Assembly: GCA_035699745.1 (NCBI GenBank)
Contig: DASSPH010000061.1
Coordinates: forward strand, 39,123 to 103,122
Direction of reading: 5' to 3'
Length of the DNA: 64,000 nucleotides
Origin: Vicinamibacterales bacterium
Lineage (GTDB): Bacteria > Acidobacteriota > Vicinamibacteria > Vicinamibacterales > 2-12-FULL-66-21
Shown here in pieces: positions 16,585 through 25,587 of this stretch (the stretch's first letter is position 1; each line of letters opens with the position of its first letter). The notes beneath the pieces are model-generated. The model did not search any database. It saw nothing but the letters and a program-made list of their open reading frames with translations, and was not told the DNA's origin. The translations under genes were made by a program, and so were the position numbers.

Positions 16585-19053
16585 CACCGTCATCGGATCG
16601 ACGTCGACGATGGTGCGCCGCTTCAGTTCCGGACGCGCCTCGAGCACCGTCAGCAGCGCCTTGCGCATTGCCGTGCGGTGCGTCCCCTTGATGAAGATCT
16701 GCGCGCGGTGCTCCCCCTTCAGGCGTCCGAGCGGCGCCGGCGCGGGTCCGAGGACCCGCCACGCGTCGAACCCCGGCAGCCGCATCCCCTCGGCGATCGT
16801 CCCCGCATCGTCCATCGCCTGCTGCCGCGACTTCGCCTTCACGATGACGTTGATCAAGGCGACCGCCGGCGGGTAGCGCATGGCGCGCCGGAACTTCATC
16901 TCGTCCTCGTAGAACGCCCCGTAGTCCTGCCGGCAGGCGTGCCGGATGCTGTAATGCGACGGATAGAGCGTCTGGACCACGGCTTCCCCGGCGATCTCGC
17001 CGCGCCCGGCGCGTCCCGCCACCTGCGTCAGCAGCTGGAACGTGCGTTCGGCGGCGCGGAAGTCGGCCAGCCCGAGGCCGACGTCGGCGCTGATCACGCC
17101 CACGAGCGTGACGCGCGGGAAGTCGTGCCCCTTGGCGATCATCTGCGTGCCGACGAGGACGTCGAGCTCCTTGTTGGCGAAGCTCGCCAGCATCGACGCG
17201 ATCGCGCCGCGCCGGCGGACGGTGTCGCGATCGACACGCCCGACGCGCGCCTGCGGAAACGCCGCGCGCAGCTCCGCCTCGATCCGCTCGGTGCCGAACC
17301 CGAGCTGCTCGAGGTACGGACCGGCGCACTTGCCGCACACCTTCGGCAGTCCGGTGGCGTAGTTGCAGTAGTGACACCGCGCCCGGCCCGCCGCCTTGTG
17401 GACCGTCAGGGACACGCTGCAGTTCGGGCACTCGAGCGTGTCGCCGCACTGCCGGCAGAACACCACCGTGGCATAGCCGCGGCGGTTCAGCAGGACGATC
17501 GCCTGCTCGCCGCGCTCGAGGCGCGACGCGAGCGCGTCGCGGAGCGGCGTGCTCAGGATCACGCCGGGCCCTTCGGCGGCGAACTCGGCGCGCATGTCGA
17601 CCACCGCCACGGACGCCATCGGCCGATCGAGCACGCGCCGCTGCAGCGACACCAGCTCGTAGCGGCCGTTCTCGGCGTTGTGATAGCTCTCGAGCGACGG
17701 CGTCGCGGACCCGAGCACCACCAGCGCGCCGGCGGCGCGGCCGCGGACCACCGCGACGTCGCGTCCGTTGTAGCGCGGGCTCTCCTCCTGCTTGTAGGAG
17801 GCGTCGTGCTCCTCGTCCACGACGATCAGTCCGAGGTTCGGCAGCGGCGTGAACACCGCGCTGCGCGTGCCGACGACGACGTCGATCTCGCCGCGGCGGA
17901 TGCGCTGCCACTGATCGTAGCGCTCGCCGTCCGACAGGCCGCTGTGCTGGATGGCGACGCGGGGGCCGAACGCGGCGCGGAAGATCGCGGCGGCCGCCGG
18001 CGTGAGCGCGATCTCGGGCACCATCAGGAGCACGCCCCTGCCCGAGGCGCGGACGTCGCGCGCCAGACGCAGATAGATCTCGGTCTTCCCGCTGCCCGTG
18101 ACGCCGTGCAGCAGCGCGACGTGATACTGGTTCGCGGCGGCGCGTGCGGCCAGCGTGCGGACCGCCGCCTGCTGTTCGTCGGTGAGATCGAGAACGGCGG
18201 CGCGGGCGATCCGATCGGCGCCCGACTCGAACGGGTCGCGTTCGACGCGGCGCCGTTCGATGGTCACGAGGCCCAGCTGCGCCAGCCGCGCGACCGACTC
18301 CGACGGAATGTCCTCGTCCGCAAGATCGGCGAGCGGCATTCCGTCCGGCGCGCCGCGCAGCAGATCCAGCGCCTGCTGCTGCCGGACGCCAAGCTTGATC
18401 TCCGTCTGCTCGGCGCCCTGCGCGGTGAGCACGGCGACGCGGACCGTGCGCGAGGCGTCGGCCGTGCCTTTCAGCGGGCGGGTCAGGCTGACGCAGCCGT
18501 CCGCCTCCAGAGCCGCGACGATCGCGGCGGCGCCCTTTGCCTTCCTGCTCAGCGCCGCGACGGAGACGACGCGTCCGCCGGTGAGATGCTCGAGCATCTC
18601 GCGCCGCGCGCCGCGCTCCACGAGCAGGCGGGCTTCGCCGGCGTCCGTAATCGCGACGTGCCGTTCGCTTTCGATCCACGCGCGGGGCGGCATCGCGGTG
18701 GCGATGGCTTCGCCGACGCCGGCGGCGTAGTAGTCCGCCACCCAGGTGGCAAGTTCTACGACGTGCGCGGGCAGAAACGGCTCCGTCTCGAGCACGTCCA
18801 CCAGCGGCCTGACCTCGACCGCCTCTCCGCGGCCAAAAGGGGTCAGACCCGGGTCTGACCCCTGCGCAATAACGATGCCGGTCAGGGTGCGCTTGCCGAG
18901 GGGGACGAGGACGCGGGCGCCGATCGGCGGATCCGGAAAGCCGTCCGGGACGGCGTAGGTCAGCGCGCCGATCCCGGGAACGGGAACGGCCACCGAAATC
19001 ACTCGCCCGGAGGGGGGGACCCCCGGGAGCGTTGCCTCGTGCGCGCCGCTCAT
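16579..19053 (-). CDS. priA: primosomal protein N' (PriA helicase)
   Basis: 824 residues. An N-terminal PriA DNA-binding domain (about 18-130) leads into a superfamily 2 helicase: Walker A GVTGSGKTE at 317-325, Walker B-like VVDEEH at 411-416, then the zinc-binding insert with paired cysteines (CRQCGDTLECPNC ... CHYCNY ... CGKC, about 510-560), and the C-terminal helicase lobe with QMIAKGHDFP. PriA reloads the replisome at stalled forks. Residues 65-74 (GSDPGLTPFG) are encoded by an inserted 24-base palindrome, see 18839-18862. The uracil-DNA glycosylase gene precedes it on the same strand by 13 bases. Confidence 0.96.
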   Translation of the reverse strand: MSGAHEATLPGVPPSGRVISVAVPVPGIGALTYAVPDGFPDPPIGARVLVPLGKRTLTGIVIAQGSDPGLTPFGRGEAVEVRPLVDVLETEPFLPAHVVELATWVADYYAAGVGEAIATAMPPRAWIESERHVAITDAGEARLLVERGARREMLEHLTGGRVVSVAALSRKAKGAAAIVAALEADGCVSLTRPLKGTADASRTVRVAVLTAQGAEQTEIKLGVRQQQALDLLRGAPDGMPLADLADEDIPSESVARLAQLGLVTIERRRVERDPFESGADRIARAAVLDLTDEQQAAVRTLAARAAANQYHVALLHGVTGSGKTEIYLRLARDVRASGRGVLLMVPEIALTPAAAAIFRAAFGPRVAIQHSGLSDGERYDQWQRIRRGEIDVVVGTRSAVFTPLPNLGLIVVDEEHDASYKQEESPRYNGRDVAVVRGRAAGALVVLGSATPSLESYHNAENGRYELVSLQRRVLDRPMASVAVVDMRAEFAAEGPGVILSTPLRDALASRLERGEQAIVLLNRRGYATVVFCRQCGDTLECPNCSVSLTVHKAAGRARCHYCNYATGLPKVCGKCAGPYLEQLGFGTERIEAELRAAFPQARVGRVDRDTVRRRGAIASMLASFANKELDVLVGTQMIAKGHDFPRVTLVGVISADVGLGLADFRAAERTFQLLTQVAGRAGRGEIAGEAVVQTLYPSHYSIRHACRQDYGAFYEDEMKFRRAMRYPPAVALINVIVKAKSRQQAMDDAGTIAEGMRLPGFDAWRVLGPAPAPLGRLKGEHRAQIFIKGTHRTAMRKALLTVLEARPELKRRTIVDVDPMTVL
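18839..18862. repeat. 24-base perfect palindrome inside priA (REP-like)
   Basis: GGGGTCAGACCC at 18839-18850 is followed directly by its complement GGGTCTGACCCC to 18862. It lies in frame in the priA N-terminal domain and adds about ten residues. The same sequence type is a well-known dispersed palindrome near RAYT-carrying genomes. Confidence 0.8.
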
Positions 19054-19066
19054 CCCGACGTGAACG

Positions 19067-19819
19067 TTACTTGACGGTCGTGACCGGCGAGGTCAGCAGG
19101 GCGCGGGCGCGTTTGAGATCCTCCCACGCATCGCGCTTCCGATCGGGGCTGCGCAACAGGTACGACGGATGGAACGTCGGGATCAGCCGGGCCCCCTGAA
19201 AGTCGTAGATGCGGCCGCGCAGGCGCGAGATCGATTCCTCGCTGCGCAGCAGCGTCCTGGCGGCGAACGAGCCGAGCGCCACGATCACCTTGGGATTGAT
19301 CGCGGCGATCTGCTGCAACAGGAACGGGGCGCACTCCGCGATCTCGTCGGGTTCGGGGTTCCGGTTGCCGGGCGGACGGCACTTGATCACGTTGGCGATG
19401 TAGACGTCCTCGCGCCGCAGGTTGATCGCCTCGATCATCTTCGTCAGGAGCTGCCCGGCGCGGCCGACGAACGGGATGCCCTGGATGTCCTCGTCGGCCC
19501 CCGGCGCCTCGCCGACGAACATCAGATCCGCGTCGGGATTGCCGACGCCGAAGACCACCTGCGTGCGACCGAGGGTGTGCAGCTTGCAGCGGGAGCAGTC
19601 GTCGCCGACCTCCGTGCGGACGGCCGCGAGGGCTTCGCCGGCGCTGCCGAAGACGCGGAGCGGCGCGGCGGCGTCCGACGTCCCGGATCCGGCGTCGGGC
19701 GTCCGGGCGTGATCAGCGGCGTCGGGGCGTCCAGACCAGCGGGGATCACTGCTCACGCCGGTGGCACCCAGCTCCGTGAAGAAACGCAGGTGCTCTGCGA
19801 GTTGCCGCGTGTCGCTCAT
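19067..19819 (-). CDS. uracil-DNA glycosylase, family 4 (iron-sulfur type)
   Basis: 250 residues. The family-4 core begins at about 55: a cysteine pair CSRCKLH (Fe-S ligands), [20 protein letters not shown] (catalytic motif A), further conserved [13 protein letters not shown] with a third Cys, CAPFLLQQI with a fourth, and the C-terminal motif HPSYLLR. It removes uracil from DNA for base-excision repair. The first 55 residues are not conserved and partly derive from a heptamer array (19670-19732), giving a Pro/Asp/Ala/Ser-rich leader. ATG overlaps the coaBC stop as ATGA, so the two are coupled. Confidence 0.93.
   Translation of the reverse strand: MSDTRQLAEHLRFFTELGATGVSSDPRWSGRPDAADHARTPDAGSGTSDAAAPLRVFGSAGEALAAVRTEVGDDCSRCKLHTLGRTQVVFGVGNPDADLMFVGEAPGADEDIQGIPFVGRAGQLLTKMIEAINLRREDVYIANVIKCRPPGNRNPEPDEIAECAPFLLQQIAAINPKVIVALGSFAARTLLRSEESISRLRGRIYDFQGARLIPTFHPSYLLRSPDRKRDAWEDLKRARALLTSPVTTVK
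19670..19732 (-). repeat. heptamer array inside the glycosylase N-terminus
   Basis: Seven-base units on the plus strand, GGCGTCC, GACGTCC, CGGATCC, GGCGTCG, GGCGTCC and relatives, follow one another with strict period. They fall in the non-conserved leader of the glycosylase, upstream of its iron-sulfur core. Confidence 0.65.
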
Positions 19820-21057
19820 CGAGTTTCGGATGCCGGCCTGCCGACGCCGGTCGCCGGGCGCCGGGCGCCGGACAGCATCTGCTCGACGCGATCCAGGATG
19901 CTCGCCGCCAGCACCGCTTTCGCCTGCAGCGGCGTCTCCGTTTCACCATCGGCGGCGATCAGCCAGGCGGCGTTCGTCTCGACGTCGAACCCCGCGCCTT
20001 CGCGCGAGACGTCGTTCGCGACGATCAGATCGACCTGCTTGGAGGCGAGCTTCTGCCGGGCGCGCGGCCGCGGATCCCCGGTCTCGGCGGCGAAGCCGAC
20101 GAGCACCGGCGTGCGCGCGGCGCCGCGGGCGCGCCCCAGTTCGGCGAGGATATCGGGGGTCCGCACCAGCGTCAGCGTCATCGGGCCGTCGGTCTTGACG
20201 ATCTTGCCGGCGGTGGCGCCTCCCTCGGGCATGTAATCGGCGACCGCCGCAGACATGACGACCGCGTCGGCTCCTTGCGCGTGCCGGGTCACGGCGGCCG
20301 CCATCTCGAGGGCGCTGCGCACCCGTTCGACCTGCGCGCCGGCCGGCGGATCGAGCTTCGTCGGTCCGGTCACCAGCACCACGTGCGCGCCGCGCCGCGA
20401 GGCCTCGGCGGCGATCGCGTACCCCATGCGGCCGCTGGAGCGATTGCCGATGTAGCGGACCGGATCGATGTCCTCGTAGGTCGGCCCGGCGGACACGACA
20501 ATGCGGCGCCCGAGCAGCGATCCGGCGGGCTTCAGCATCTGCTCGGCGGCCTCGACGATGGCCTCCGGCGCCGCCAGCCGCCCCTTCCCGATCCACCCGC
20601 AGGCGAGAAACCCTTCGCCGGGATCGACGAAGCGAACGCCGCGCGACGCCAGCGTCTGCAGGTTCCGCTGCACCGCCGGGTGCTCGAGCATGTTGGTGTT
20701 CATCGCCGGGGCGAGCAGCACCGGCGCCCGGGTGGCGAGATAGAGCGAGGTGAGGAAATCGTCGGCGATGCCGTTGGCCAGCTTGCCGATCGTGTTCGCC
20801 GTCGCCGGCGCCACCAGCAGGAGCCCGATGTCGGTCGCCAGGGCGATGTGCTCGATGCTGGCGTTGGCGCCGCGGGCGTACTGATCGGTGATCACGGCGC
20901 GCCGCGTGATCGCCTCGAAGGTGACCTCGCCGACGAACTTGCGCGCCGAGCGGGTCATGATCGCGACGACGTCGTGGCCGCGCTTCTGCAGCCCGCGCGC
21001 GACTTCGACGGCCTTGTAGGCGCCGATTCCGCCGGTGACGCCGAGCGCGATCAACAT
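19816..21057 (-). CDS. coaBC: bifunctional CoaBC (phosphopantothenoylcysteine synthetase/decarboxylase)
   Basis: 413 residues from ATG 21057; the frame is open further up but homology starts at MLIALGVTGGIGAYKAVE. CoaC flavoprotein domain 1-175 with catalytic His70 (IEHIALA), the PAMN motif at 117-120 and catalytic Cys153 in ACGWIGKG. CoaB domain about 185-400 with VSAGPTYEDIDPVRYIGNRSSG-type start, nucleotide and Lys motifs. It makes 4'-phosphopantetheine for coenzyme A. The last 15 residues come from a GC-rich heptamer array and have no family counterpart. It lies five bases after rpoZ. Confidence 0.96.
   Translation of the reverse strand: MLIALGVTGGIGAYKAVEVARGLQKRGHDVVAIMTRSARKFVGEVTFEAITRRAVITDQYARGANASIEHIALATDIGLLLVAPATANTIGKLANGIADDFLTSLYLATRAPVLLAPAMNTNMLEHPAVQRNLQTLASRGVRFVDPGEGFLACGWIGKGRLAAPEAIVEAAEQMLKPAGSLLGRRIVVSAGPTYEDIDPVRYIGNRSSGRMGYAIAAEASRRGAHVVLVTGPTKLDPPAGAQVERVRSALEMAAAVTRHAQGADAVVMSAAVADYMPEGGATAGKIVKTDGPMTLTLVRTPDILAELGRARGAARTPVLVGFAAETGDPRPRARQKLASKQVDLIVANDVSREGAGFDVETNAAWLIAADGETETPLQAKAVLAASILDRVEQMLSGARRPATGVGRPASETR
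19829..19870 (-). repeat. heptamer array at the coaBC 3' end
   Basis: Six consecutive seven-base units on the plus strand: GATGCCG, GCCTGCC, GACGCCG, GTCGCCG, GGCGCCG, GGCGCCG. They encode the non-conserved C-terminal tail of CoaBC (RRPATGVGRPAS). Confidence 0.65.
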
Positions 21058-21062
21058 GCCGA

Positions 21063-21221
21063 TCAGTCCTCGGCCGGCTGGACCTTCTCGACCTTTCCGA
21101 GCTTGACTTCCTTCATCGCGAGGCGCGCCTTCTTGTCGCTGCCCTCGACGCGCGGCGTGCACCCGCGCTGCAGCTGCTTCGCCCGCTCACCCGCCACCAC
21201 GACGAACTCGAACTTGTTCAC
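21063..21221 (-). CDS. rpoZ: RNA polymerase omega subunit
   Basis: A 52-residue protein from GTG 21221, in a frame that is open further upstream and therefore easy to miss. NKFEFVVVAGERAKQLQRGC is the classic omega start, and KKARLAMKEVKLGKVEKV follows. Omega binds the beta' subunit C-terminus and helps assemble RNA polymerase. The GTG overlaps the gmk stop as GTGA. The order yicC-gmk-rpoZ-coaBC is the common bacterial arrangement, which supports the call for such a short gene. Confidence 0.92.
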   Translation of the reverse strand: MNKFEFVVVAGERAKQLQRGCTPRVEGSDKKARLAMKEVKLGKVEKVQPAED

Positions 21222-21859
21222 TCTGGATCCTTTCCACTGACCGCAAAAGACGCGGCAATCTGCGCGACCGCGGGGGCCATCACCCGCGACCGCGACCGCT
21301 CCGCGAGGACGATGGCGCGGAGGCGATCGACGCAACTCTCCAACTGATCGTTCACGATGACGTATTCGTACTCGGCGACGGCGCGCACCTCGCGGCGGGC
21401 CGTCGCCAGCCGCTTCCGGATCGCCTCTTCCGAGTCCTTGCTGCGTCCCCGCAGCCGCTGCTCGAGCGCGTCGAACGACGGCGGCAGCACGAACACGCCG
21501 ATCGTCTGCGCCCCGCGCGAGCGCACCTGCCGCGCCCCCTGCACGTCGATCACGAGCACGAGGTCGCGCCCCCCCGCCAGCTCCTGTTCGGCATCGTCCC
21601 GGCAGGTACCGTAGAGGTTGCCGAAGACGTCCGCCCACTCGAGGAAGGCGTCTTCCGCGATCATCGCCTCGAACCGTGGGCGTGTAATGAAATTATAGTC
21701 CACCCCGTCCGCTTCCCCTGCACGCATCGCCCGCGAGGTGTAGGAGCGCGACAGGGCCAGGTCCGGGACGACCTGCACCAACCGTTCGACCACCGTCGTC
21801 TTGCCGGTCCCCGACGGGGCCGAGACGACGAACAGCAGCCCCCGCCGGCTACTCGACAT
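21218..21859 (-). CDS. gmk: guanylate kinase
   Basis: 213 residues. P-loop SAPSGTGKTT at 13-22, the GMP-binding region SRSYTSRAMRAGEADGVDYN at about 37-56, and the lid/catalytic region KDSEEAIRKRLATARREV at about 140-157. It converts GMP to GDP with ATP. It overlaps yicC at its start (11 bases) and rpoZ at its end, so it sits in a tightly coupled operon. Confidence 0.97.
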   Translation of the reverse strand: MSSSRRGLLFVVSAPSGTGKTTVVERLVQVVPDLALSRSYTSRAMRAGEADGVDYNFITRPRFEAMIAEDAFLEWADVFGNLYGTCRDDAEQELAGGRDLVLVIDVQGARQVRSRGAQTIGVFVLPPSFDALEQRLRGRSKDSEEAIRKRLATARREVRAVAEYEYVIVNDQLESCVDRLRAIVLAERSRSRVMAPAVAQIAASFAVSGKDPE

Positions 21860-22733
21860 TCTGGACCTGCTCCCGCATCTTCTCCAGCTCGGCCTTGAGC
21901 GCCACGACCAGCTCCGTGACGCCCAGCCCTTCCGCCTTGGACCCGAGGGTGTTCACTTCCCGGTTCATCTCCTGGAGCAGGAAATCGAGCTTGCGTCCGC
22001 ACGGCTCCGGCGCGTCGCTGAGCCCGCGCCAGTGCTCGAGGTGGGCGCGAAAGCGCACCGTCTCTTCCGTGATGTCCGACCGGTTGGCGAACCGCACGAT
22101 CTCCTGCGCGATCGCCGCGGCGTCCACCGCCGCGTCCGCCTGCAGCTCCTTCACCCGATCGGCGAGACGCGCGCGCAGCGTTCCGGCGCCCGCCTCCGCG
22201 GCGGCGGCCGCACGCTCGAACATCTCGCCCAGCAGCACCCGCCGCGCGTCGAGATCGCCGCGCAGCAGCAGGCCCTCACTGGCGCGCATGACGTTCAATT
22301 GATCCAGCGCGCGGCCGAGCGCCGACTCGACGTCGGCGAACACTTCGGGGGCGGCCGACTCCTTGGCTTCCGTGACCGTGATCGCCTGCGGGAAGCGCAG
22401 CAGATCGCCCGGCGTCAGCGGGCCGGCGACCAGGCCCCGCTCCCGGGCGCGCTCGAGCGCCGCCGAGAGGCTTTCGACGACGCCGTCGTTCACTTCGACG
22501 GCGATCGCGGCCGTGGTGAAACGCCCCTGCGCCGCAACGGTGGCTTCGATGCGTCCGCGCGCGACCTTCTGCTGCACGATCGCACGGAGCCGCGACTCGA
22601 TCGGCGCGAGCGTGGACGGCAGGCGCAGCTGCAGGTCGAGGAAGCGGTGATTCACGCCCTTGACGGTGACGGTGACGGTCGCGGCGGCTCCCTCGTGCGT
22701 CAGCGAGGCGAACCCGGTCATGGATCGGATCAT
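21849..22733 (-). CDS. yicC: YicC-family endoribonuclease
   Basis: 294 residues. The signature start MIRSMTGFASLTHEG, the VKGVNHRFLDLQLRLP motif, and the C-terminal HxDF-like stretch CGRKLDFLLQEMNREVNTLG with SKA are characteristic. YicC proteins are metal-dependent RNA endonucleases. It lies upstream of gmk, as in most bacteria, and its ATG overlaps the stop of the upstream exporter gene (22730-22733). Confidence 0.95.
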   Translation of the reverse strand: MIRSMTGFASLTHEGAAATVTVTVKGVNHRFLDLQLRLPSTLAPIESRLRAIVQQKVARGRIEATVAAQGRFTTAAIAVEVNDGVVESLSAALERARERGLVAGPLTPGDLLRFPQAITVTEAKESAAPEVFADVESALGRALDQLNVMRASEGLLLRGDLDARRVLLGEMFERAAAAAEAGAGTLRARLADRVKELQADAAVDAAAIAQEIVRFANRSDITEETVRFRAHLEHWRGLSDAPEPCGRKLDFLLQEMNREVNTLGSKAEGLGVTELVVALKAELEKMREQVQNVE

Positions 22734-24514
22734 GATGGTCTGTGCGGACCGACGGCCGCCGCCGGCGGCTGCGGCTCGCGGCCGAAGATCTGCAGCGCGT
22801 AGAGCTTGGCGTAGACGCCGGCGGGCCGCGCCAGCAGCTCCTCGTGCCTGCCGATCTCGGCGACGCGCCCGCGCTCGAGCGCGACGATCGCGTCCGCGCG
22901 GCGGACCGTCGAGAGCCGGTGGGCGATGACGAACGCGGTGCGGTTGCGCATCAGATTGGCCAGCGCATCCTGCACCAGCAGCTCCGACTGCGCGTCCAGC
23001 GACGACGTCGCTTCGTCCAGAATGAGGATCGGCGAGTCCTTCAGGATCGCGCGCGCGATTGCCAGGCGCTGCCGCTGCCCGCCGGAGAGGCGCTGCCCGC
23101 GCTCCCCGATCCGCGTCTCGTACTTGTTCGGCAGGTCCCGTACGATGAACTCGTGCGCGTGCGCGGCGCGTGCCGCTTCCTCGATCGCCGCCTGGCTCGT
23201 GCCCGGCAGTCCGTAGGCAATGTTGTTGGCGACCGTGTCGTCGAAGAGCACCGTCTCCTGCGTGACGATCCCGATCTGCCGGCGCAGCGACGCCAGCGTG
23301 ACATCGCGGATGTCGACGCCGTCGATCAGGATCGCGCCGCCGGTCACGTCGTAGAAGCGCGGCAGCAGGTTCACCAGCGTGGTCTTGCCGGCGCCGCTCA
23401 GCCCCACCAGCGCGATCACCTGCCCCGCCTTGGCCGAGAACGACACGTTCTTCAACACCGTCTTTCCCGCCCCGTCGTCATACGCGAAGCTGACGTCGCG
23501 GAACTCGATGCCGCGCGCGAGCGGCGCGAGCGGCTTCGCGCCGGGACGCTCGCGGACCTCGGAATGGGTGTCGAGGACCTCGAAGATGCGGGTGGCCGCG
23601 GCAAGCGCCTGCTGCAGATTGGCGTTGACGCGGCTGAGGCGCTTCACCGGCGTGTAGAGCATGAAGGCGGCGAAGATGAACGCCAGGAACGCCCCCGCCG
23701 TCATCCCGGCAGCGATGCGGCGCTGCCCGTACCACAGCAGCGCGACGATCGCGACGCCGCCGAGGAACTCCATGATCGGCGGAAGGATCGAGACCGTGCT
23801 CACCACCTTCAGGTTCGTGCGGTAGAGCCGATGCGAGGCCGCGCCAAAGCGCTGCGCTTCGTGCGCCTCGGCGCCGAACGCCTTCACGATGCGATGCCCG
23901 GTGAACGCTTCGGCCGTGAGATGCGACAGATGCTCGAGCTCTTCCTGGCTGCGGCGCGTCGATCGGCGGACGCGCTGGCCGAGGCGGACGAGCGGATACA
24001 GCACCAGGGGGGCGCCGGTCATCGTCACGAGCGTGAGTTTCCAGTCCCACCAGAACATCAGCGCGATCCAGCCGACGGCCGAGAGCCCCTCGCGGATCAG
24101 ATCGCCGATCGTCTCGGACACGGCCTGCTGCACCTGCGTCACGTCGCTGGTGATGCGCGACATCAGCTGGCCGGTGGTGCGGCGGCTGAAGAAGGCGGCG
24201 GATTGATCGAGGATGTGCCGGAACAGCTGGTTGCGGATGTCCCGGACGACGCGCTGGCCGACGTCGGTCATCAGGTAGGTGGAGAAGTACGATCCCAGCC
24301 CCTTGGCCACATAGGCGCCGATGACCAGCGCGGCCCACATCGAGAACGGCACGTCCGTGGTGCCGGGCAGCACCTGATCGATGATCGGCTTGACCAGATA
24401 GCCGACGTACGCCGACGCCGCCGCGTAGACGAGCATCGCGCCGACGGCCAGGCTGAATCGCCCGCGGTACGGCCGCGAAAACGCGAGGAGCCGCCGCAAG
24501 GGTTCCCGGGTCAA
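22730..24514 (-). CDS. MsbA-like ABC exporter (permease-ATPase fusion)
   Basis: 594 residues from TTG 24514. Six-helix exporter domain (about 15-305) with the intracellular loops typical of MsbA/LmrA, then the ATPase: Walker A GLSGAGKTT at 371-379, Q-loop near 418, signature LSGGQ at 476-480, Walker B ILILDEA at 496-502 and the switch His in VIAHRLS. A half-transporter that works as a homodimer. It overlaps galE by four bases and follows the polysaccharide locus, so lipid or lipid-linked sugar export is a reasonable inference; true MsbA function is not shown. Confidence 0.93.
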   Translation of the reverse strand: MTREPLRRLLAFSRPYRGRFSLAVGAMLVYAAASAYVGYLVKPIIDQVLPGTTDVPFSMWAALVIGAYVAKGLGSYFSTYLMTDVGQRVVRDIRNQLFRHILDQSAAFFSRRTTGQLMSRITSDVTQVQQAVSETIGDLIREGLSAVGWIALMFWWDWKLTLVTMTGAPLVLYPLVRLGQRVRRSTRRSQEELEHLSHLTAEAFTGHRIVKAFGAEAHEAQRFGAASHRLYRTNLKVVSTVSILPPIMEFLGGVAIVALLWYGQRRIAAGMTAGAFLAFIFAAFMLYTPVKRLSRVNANLQQALAAATRIFEVLDTHSEVRERPGAKPLAPLARGIEFRDVSFAYDDGAGKTVLKNVSFSAKAGQVIALVGLSGAGKTTLVNLLPRFYDVTGGAILIDGVDIRDVTLASLRRQIGIVTQETVLFDDTVANNIAYGLPGTSQAAIEEAARAAHAHEFIVRDLPNKYETRIGERGQRLSGGQRQRLAIARAILKDSPILILDEATSSLDAQSELLVQDALANLMRNRTAFVIAHRLSTVRRADAIVALERGRVAEIGRHEELLARPAGVYAKLYALQIFGREPQPPAAAVGPHRPS

Positions 24515-25587
24515 CGGCGCGTGGTCCCCGCTGGCCGCTCTCCGCTGGCCGCTCCCCGCTCCCCGTTCCCCGGTGCCCGGTCGCCGACGCCCGATCCCCG
24601 ATCACCGTATCCGTTCGGGTGCTTGTCGCGCCACCGGTAGGCGGTTTCGACGATGACGTCAATGGCTTCGTAGCGGGGCGCCCACCCCAGTTCCTGGCGA
24701 ATCTTCCCGCTCGACGCGAACAGCACGGCGGGGTCGCCGGGGCGGCGCGGCCCGGTCTTGTCGGGCAGCCTGCGCCCGGTCACGCGCTCGACGCTGTTCA
24801 CGACTTCGCGGACAGACACCGGTTTACCGTTGCCGAGATTGTACGCCGTCGACCGCGCGCCGGCGCGAAGAGAATCGAGCGCCAGCAGATGCGCCGCCGC
24901 GAGGTCCGTCACGTGGACGTAGTCCCGCAGGCAGGTCCCGTCGGGCGTGTCGTAATCCACGCCGTAGATCGCGAAGTCCGCCCGCCCCAGCGCCGCGTCG
25001 ATGGCGCGGGGGATCACGTGGAACTCGGGGTCGTGGTCCTCGCCGAGCGCCCCGTCGGGATCCGCGCCGGCGGCGTTGAAATAGCGCAGGACCACCGAGC
25101 GGATGCCGTAGGCGCGCTCGAAGTGCGGCAGCGCGCGCTCGATGGCGAGCTTGCTCTCGCCGTAGGCGTTGATCGGCTGCTGCGGATGCGATTCGTCAAT
25201 CGGGGTCCGGATCGGATCGCCGAAGGTCGCCGCGGTGGACGAGAAGATGAAGTGCGCCACGCCGCACTCCGCGGCCGCGCGCAGGACCGAGATGGCGCCG
25301 CCGACGTTGTTCTCGTAGTAGCCGGCCGGGTCGCGCACCGAGTCGGACACCGAGAGCCAGGCGGCGAAGTGCATGACCGCCTCGACGCCGTGCGCCTGCA
25401 TCACCTCGCGCAGCCGCGCGGTGTCGCCGATCCGGCCCTGCTCGAGCGGCGCGCCCGCCGCCTTTGCCGCACGCCGGTGGCCGGCGCTGAGGTCGTCGTA
25501 AATCACCACATCGGACCCGGCGGCGCGGAGCGCCTTCACCGTGTGGCTGCCGATGTACCCCGCGCCCCCGGTGACGAGGACGCTCAC
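24511..25587 (-). CDS. galE: UDP-glucose 4-epimerase
   Basis: 358 residues from GTG 25587 (the frame is open far upstream through ugd, but the Rossmann start MSVLVTGGAGYIGSHTVKAL fixes the site). NAD motif GGAGYIGS at 7-14, catalytic SST at 116-118, Tyr142 and Lys146 in YGESK. It interconverts UDP-glucose and UDP-galactose for polysaccharide synthesis. GTG overlaps the ugd stop by four bases. The last 33 residues (from NGYGDRGSGVGDR on) are a Gly/Arg-rich tail encoded by a heptamer array, absent from the family and running to the start of the exporter gene. Confidence 0.95.
   Translation of the reverse strand: MSVLVTGGAGYIGSHTVKALRAAGSDVVIYDDLSAGHRRAAKAAGAPLEQGRIGDTARLREVMQAHGVEAVMHFAAWLSVSDSVRDPAGYYENNVGGAISVLRAAAECGVAHFIFSSTAATFGDPIRTPIDESHPQQPINAYGESKLAIERALPHFERAYGIRSVVLRYFNAAGADPDGALGEDHDPEFHVIPRAIDAALGRADFAIYGVDYDTPDGTCLRDYVHVTDLAAAHLLALDSLRAGARSTAYNLGNGKPVSVREVVNSVERVTGRRLPDKTGPRRPGDPAVLFASSGKIRQELGWAPRYEAIDVIVETAYRWRDKHPNGYGDRGSGVGDRAPGNGERGAASGERPAGTTRR
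24524..24604 (-). repeat. heptamer array forming the galE tail
   Basis: On the minus strand the units GATCGGG, GATCGGG, CGTCGGC, GACCGGG, CACCGGG, GAACGGG, GAGCGGG, GAGCGGC, CAGCGGA, GAGCGGC, CAGCGGG follow one another with a strict 7-base period. They lie in the galE frame and end at the TTG of the exporter. Confidence 0.85.
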
